Origin: Laburnicola sp. R22_1
Lineage: Eukaryota; Ascomycota; Dothideomycetes; Pleosporales; Didymosphaeriaceae
Reading direction: 5' to 3'
NCBI GenBank assembly: GCA_014281115.1
Contig: JACONQ010000002.1
Location: 3,782,001-3,846,000 of the forward strand
Length of the DNA stretch: 64,000 nt
The position numbers were made by a program, and so were the translations under genes. Shown piece by piece: positions 59,549-64,000 of this stretch (positions are counted from its first letter, which is position 1; each line of letters begins with the position of its first letter). The notes beneath the pieces are model-generated. The model saw only the letters and a program-made list of their open reading frames with translations, did no database searches and was not told the DNA's origin.

Positions 59549-61822
59549 ATGTCCTGGCAGCAGCCGTATCCGCCGTCCAACGTCGCCGTCTCGGCTGCGG
59601 TGGATCCCGCCTTTTGGGCCCAAGCCCAGCACTCCGCCGACTCGCCTCAGGCGCTACATCTGTCGCCCTCGGCAAGCTCTACCACTCAGGACAGCCAGCA
59701 GAGCAGCACTTCACCTGTCCACACTCCCAGGTCAGACAGCGGCTCAAGGGACTCCCAAAACGGCCAGAATGGCTCGGGTCCAGCCCAAGCCCGGACGGCC
59801 GTAGCCGTTGCGTGCCAGCCGTGTCGCAACCGCCATCTCAAATGCGATGGAGGTGTACGATGCTCACGCTGTAGAGCCGATGACGTGCCATGTACTTATA
59901 TCAAGTCACGGCGCGGCTGGAAGGGCAAGAGGAGGAAGCCTGGAGAGAACGACGAGCGTGCCGGTCCGTCTCCGCCCTCCTCCCAAGCACTCGTCATCTG
60001 ACATCTAGCAGGCCAAGATGCAAATGCAATGCTCCAAGGTCCCTTACTCAACACCAATCTCTCGCCCAGCAATGTGCAGTCATTGTCACCCGAGTTCTCC
60101 TTCAGCACTGAGCTAGCTCTTGCCAATCAGCTGAGCGCTACCCCGACCAAAGTCGGCCTCACCACCCCTCCGAGTGCGAACACGCAACTCAATCTCAATG
60201 GCTCTCAAAGACTGAACCAGTTTGGCCATCTGGGGCCTCCAACAACCATCCAAGCATTTTTCCATTACTTCTACAAATCTCACCCCTTCTGTCTTCCTGA
60301 ACACCGACTAGTACAGCTCTTCAAAGAGAGAAGAGCGCCTCTTTTGGAGTATGCCGTACAGTATCTCGGATCGTTTTACCTTGCCGAGATGCCGACAGAC
60401 ATGTACCGAGAAGCATTGAACCGGACCATTGATAGCGGCCAATTTCCAAGAGATGGGTATTCCGTCCAGGCGCTATTACTGTACTCTATTGGGCTTCATG
60501 CAAACAACGAAGTCCCCAGGTCGGCTCAGATCTTTCAGATGGTGCATTCTTTGACGCTGGAGATTGGAATGAACCGCATGGATTTCGCCATCGTAAATGG
60601 GAACAATGACAGAATCCTGGAAGAGAGCTGGAGACGAACTTGGTGGTCAACGTACACGGTCAACGGGATGTTGACAGCTGTCAACCCAGGCGTCCAGTTC
60701 CGGCTGAAGGACGTCGCTACCGACGTCCCTCTACCTTGCGAGGATGAACAATACTTCTCAGGGGTGAGTGCGGTTCGAACTTCTTACTTGCAAACTCTTG
60801 GACGCATAACTGCGCGCTTGAAGAGATACTATCGCTTTTTTTTCTCCATACATTCCTTCCGCCTTCTTTCGTGTCTCTCCAATGGTTGACCTACCTGTGG
60901 GTCCTATCATACTGCACTTATATAATATGTGCTAACCCCATGCAAGCAAATCCCATACCCCCACACACTCCAGGACTATGACGAATCAGCCTTCGCCTGC
61001 GAAGAAATAACCTTCTCGTCCTTTACCTACCTCATCGATGCAATGCGCATCCTGGGCAAAGTGTTCGAAGTTGCGCGTCTCGACAGCCAGTTCGAATACC
61101 ATGCCGTCGACGTGGTAGACTCCTACCTTGTGAACTGGCGTCTGCACCTCCCCGCCTCTAAGCTTGAGATCGTCAACAACCACGGGCACATCGACGAGGT
61201 ACTCTTCCAAGCACACATGGTCAACGCCGGAAGCACCATCATGCTGCACCGCCCGCGCTCCAGTCTCGGCTTCGGCAAGGTGGAGAACGTAAACATCTGC
61301 GTGCAACCAGGCCAAGTGCTCCTCCCAACGCAGACACGCGAAATCCACACCGCAAAGTGTCTGACCTCTGCCGAGAACATCTCCAGTCTGATCAAACTGC
61401 CCGGCCCGCTAGTCTACCACACACCTTTCTTCACGTGCGTGGTAGTCATGGCCTCGGTCGTCCATCTCTCGTATTGGTCCTTCCTCGTGCCCGACGGCCA
61501 AGACGACATCATCAAGCAGTCGATCCGCCTCGACGTCGGGACGCTACAGCAGTACTCCAACACGTGGAACATCGCGCACGTAGTCCTAGGCCAAGTGCGC
61601 GGCGTAGCACACACGCTCTTCAACAGCAAGAAGGCTATGAGCATCCATCTCTGGAACAACATCGCACAGGACGACGTGATCCGCAACGTCATCGAAGACG
61701 GTGCCACGGTGCCTGTCCAGCAATACAACCAGCTTCTCGCACCGTAAGTCCTGGACCCCATCACTATAACACTGTTGCTCTGTGGCTGACTGACGAACTC
61801 GCATAGGATGCTCAAATCATGA
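59549..61822 (+). CDS. Zn(II)2Cys6 fungal-specific transcription factor
   Basis: Nuclear DNA-binding regulator flanking the GAG block. Exons: 59549-59963, 60012-60763, 60947-61743 and 61807-61822; 659 aa. A Ser/Gln-rich N-terminus is followed by the binuclear zinc cluster ACQPCRNRHLKCDGGVRCSR plus CRADDVPC (about 88-116, Cx2Cx6Cx5Cx2Cx6C) and a basic RRGWKGKRRK linker. The fungal_trans middle homology region includes FFHYFYKSHPFCLPEHRL, YSIGLHANNE, ESWRRTWWSTYTVNG and LQDYDESAF. The first intron is a model choice: a TGA at 59999 lies in frame between two clearly coding parts, and a 48-nt in-frame intron with a non-standard GTCCGT donor (59964-60011, TAGCAG acceptor) removes it. A true nonsense mutation is the alternative. 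The 183-nt second intron is well supported. Target genes unknown. Confidence 0.82.
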
Positions 61823-62992
61823 GACGTTGCATGATGCTGCGATTTTTTCTTACTTTTTCTTGTTCTTCTTTTTTGGTTTAGGCTTGCACAACCTTCAAAA
61901 CCTTTGTACATCTACCATGTCACCCTAAAACCCCTTGATCTACGATACCAAATCTCCTCTACTATCGTTTCCATGTCCATTCCCATGTCCCTTTCCTCAT
62001 CTCACAGCAGCCACGATAATAACGATGCTCAACAAACAATACTACACTGTCCTCAACACCTACAGCTTTCCATAACAGCGTTATACCGTGTACCGAGAGT
62101 GCGCGAAGTCTTCTTGATCATAGTTCTCAACACCATGGGAGGTGGAAAGCTCACATGCTTTCTATTATCATGTGGCGGCGGCGGCGGCGGCGGTCCACGG
62201 CCACGGAAGGATTGTACACTCCACCCACCGCTTAAAGTTAGTTCGATTGTTTGTACGTTAATGAGAGAATTTAAAAAAAAGAATAAAATGTTATATTGGA
62301 TTTTTTTTTGGTGACAAAGCTGCATCCCGCAACTATACTATAGTAAAAGAAAATCTAGCTATAACCTTTTTTTCTGCGTACCAGCTCTGTGAGATATATA
62401 CCCGTGGACCATGTGAATACATCTGAAAGCGAACATGTGATCTGACTGTGAAGTGCCTGTGGGTCTCGGTCGAGACCGGTCATATTAGATATTATATACC
62501 ATTTTTTGCAGGGGCTATCTAGTTGACTTGTCCCCGAGTTTATTGAGTTCTCTTGGATGCGCCCGCCCGCCTCGAACGAGCAGGTACCGTCGTGGTGGAG
62601 CGGGGCAGGTGGCTACAATTCGCCTATGACGTAAAAGGCAGGCGGGGGAGTGGAAAACTTTTCGCAGACTCCGAAGCGCTGTACACACCTGGGCATGCAT
62701 ACGGGCACACGACATGCAGTCCTGAAAGCAGTGGGATCTAGGGAGATGCTCTCCCGAGCCTCTAATTGTTGTTCATCGGAAACGCCAGCTAATCCAGCGT
62801 TTCATAATGGAAAAAAAGCTCCACCCATCCTCCAAGTCCTCCATCTAGTCCCAATTTCGACTAAAAATGTCCGAACGCATGATGCTACCCATCCACTATC
62901 CCAGATCGCTAGATGCCTGTATTCATGTCATGTACCCGTCGCTACGCTCAGACAGCCTCGTGGTGCTGTAGAGGCGTGTTTGAAGACCGTAT
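61823..62992. other. Intergenic region between convergent genes, with a (GGC)n run
   Basis: 1.17 kb holding 3' flanks of the Zn-cluster gene (T-rich at 61845-61880) and of Ran (from 62992 down). AT-rich around 62270-62520, with A and T runs. No gene supported. Confidence 0.5.
62174..62193. repeat. (GGC)n trinucleotide repeat
   Basis: Six to seven GGC units in non-coding DNA. Confidence 0.85.
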
Positions 62993-63915
62993 CTACAAGT
63001 CGGTGTCCTCCTCGTCAGGCAGAGGCATCTGCGCAGCGTCCGCCATCTCCTTCTGGTACTGCTCGAGCACGGCCTGGTCGACCTGGACCTCCGGAGGAGC
63101 CAAGGCGGGGGCAGCGACGAATTCCTAGACATATATTAGCTCAGGCAAGCAACAAGTGAGGAACAGGAAGGCATACCAAGGTCTGGTTGCCGACGAGTTT
63201 TCGGGCAAGCCAGAGGAAGGGCTTCTCGAAGTTGTAGTTCGACTTAGCCGAGATGTCATAGTATTGAAGGTTCTTCTTTCGGTGGAAGGTGATAGCCTTG
63301 GCCTTCACCTTGCGCTCCTTCACGTCAACCTTGTTGCCGGTAAGGACAATCGGGATGTTCTCGCAAACACGGACGAGGTCACCTGTGCTTGGTCAGCAGT
63401 GCTATGCGCTTACCGAGGTGCATGACTTACGGTGCCAGTTGGGGACGTTCTTGTAGGTGATGCGCGAGGTGACATCGAACATGATGATACCGCACTGTCC
63501 GTTGATGTAGTATCCATCACGGAGACCGCCGAACTTCTCCTGGCCGGCGGTGTCCCACACATCGAACTGGATCTGTCCCAAGTTCTGCCTTCGGTCAGTA
63601 GGCTGTCCTAAGCGCACAGTATATGGGGGAACGTACCGTGGTGAAACCGAGGGGGTGGACTTCGACACCCAGCGTCGCAATGTACTTCTTCTCGAACTCA
63701 CCAGTCAAATGGCGCTTGACGAAGGTGGTCTGCCAACAATCGTTAGTTACCTAGCTCTCTCGACAGCGAGCCCGCACTTCTCATCTCTGCCTGGCCTCGC
63801 ACGGCACATGCAGAGCGCGATAGAGAAGGTTGCGACTTACCTTTCCGGTGCCGCCGTCACCGACAAGCACAAGCTTGAAGGTGGGGACGCTGCCTGATGC
63901 CGCGGCTTCAGCCAT
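62993..63915 (-). CDS. gsp1: Ran GTPase (Gsp1/Spi1)
   Basis: Small GTPase driving nuclear import/export and spindle assembly. Exons (minus): 63841-63915, 63637-63729, 63431-63584, 63177-63382 and 62993-63124; introns 48-111 nt; 219 aa, the family length. Visible motifs: P-loop GDGGTGKTTFVKRH (split by intron 1), switch [18 protein letters not shown], switch [22 protein letters not shown], guanine-specificity [23 protein letters not shown], and the acidic C-terminal tail ending DEEDTDL that contacts transport receptors. No C-terminal prenylation Cys, as expected for Ran. Confidence 0.97.
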
Positions 63916-64000
63916 GGTTCGCGGTTTGTTGTGGCGGGGTTGTTGTGGTTGCGCAAAAACTGCAGCAGGTCAGATACCGGCGCCGGCTCGAGGTTGAGAT
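63916..64000 (-). promoter_or_regulatory. Start of the Ran upstream region
   Basis: 85 bp upstream of the Ran start codon, cut by the window edge; leader or promoter DNA. Confidence 0.4.

Noticed and set aside
61414..61911. 165-codon minus frame across the end of the Zn-cluster gene
   Set aside because: Antisense to the well-supported fungal_trans exon; no own signature.
1..64000. CRISPR arrays, prophage, operon-type or bacterial features
   Set aside because: None seen; introns and protein families are fungal nuclear throughout. Short repeats are simple-sequence or transposon TIRs.

Overview
This window is eukaryotic nuclear DNA from a filamentous ascomycete (Pezizomycotina). Genes are interrupted by short GT-AG introns, mostly 40 to 110 nt, with CTAAC-like branch points. 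There is a HAMP-repeat group III histidine kinase, a Flo8/SomA LisH regulator, a Zn(II)2Cys6 factor and a pogo/Fot-type transposon whose only stop codons look RIP-like. A 2EXR-like protein of a type common in Dothideomycetes makes that class my best guess (low confidence). All exon coordinates below were built by hand from reading frame and splice signals, and checked for phase.

Layout. 1-18 kb: the start of an FG nucleoporin (Nsp1-like, -), a Laa2/aftiphilin-like protein (+), the nik1/os-1 histidine kinase (+), a Uls1-type SNF2/RING/SIM translocase (+) and an F-box protein (+). 18-34 kb: a 2EXR-like gene with an apparent frameshift (-), a gene-poor stretch, the SomA/Flo8 regulator (-), TRAPP subunit bet3 (-) divergent from the U5 snRNP 40K WD protein (+), and a two-TM protein with PPxY-like motifs (+). 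34.8-58.6 kb: the main find, described next. 59.5-64 kb: a Zn(II)2Cys6 transcription factor (+) and Ran GTPase gsp1 (-).

The 34.8-58.6 kb block matches the galactosaminogalactan (GAG) exopolysaccharide cluster known from Aspergillus fumigatus. It contains gtb3 (a 3,062-aa multi-TM protein with a C-terminal PelF-like GT4), agd3 (secreted deacetylase), ega3 (membrane-anchored GH114) and uge3 (UDP-glucose/GlcNAc 4-epimerase), in the same order as A. fumigatus. Expected division of labour: Uge3 makes UDP-Gal/GalNAc, Gtb3 polymerises and exports, Agd3 deacetylates outside the cell, and Ega3 cleaves. The slot normally held by sph3 (GH135), between ega3 and uge3, has no recognisable gene. It holds about 4.6 kb of gene-free DNA and a 1.8-kb pogo-like element ending about 150 bp upstream of the uge3 TATA box. 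somA, whose orthologue controls GAG-dependent adhesion in A. fumigatus, lies only about 7.3 kb from gtb3.

Other points of interest: a GC-AG intron and a 9-nt microexon in bet3, an in-frame stopless intron in the SNF2 gene, an unusual GTCCGT donor in the Zn-cluster gene, and a repeated switch to G-rich coding strand near gene 3' ends.
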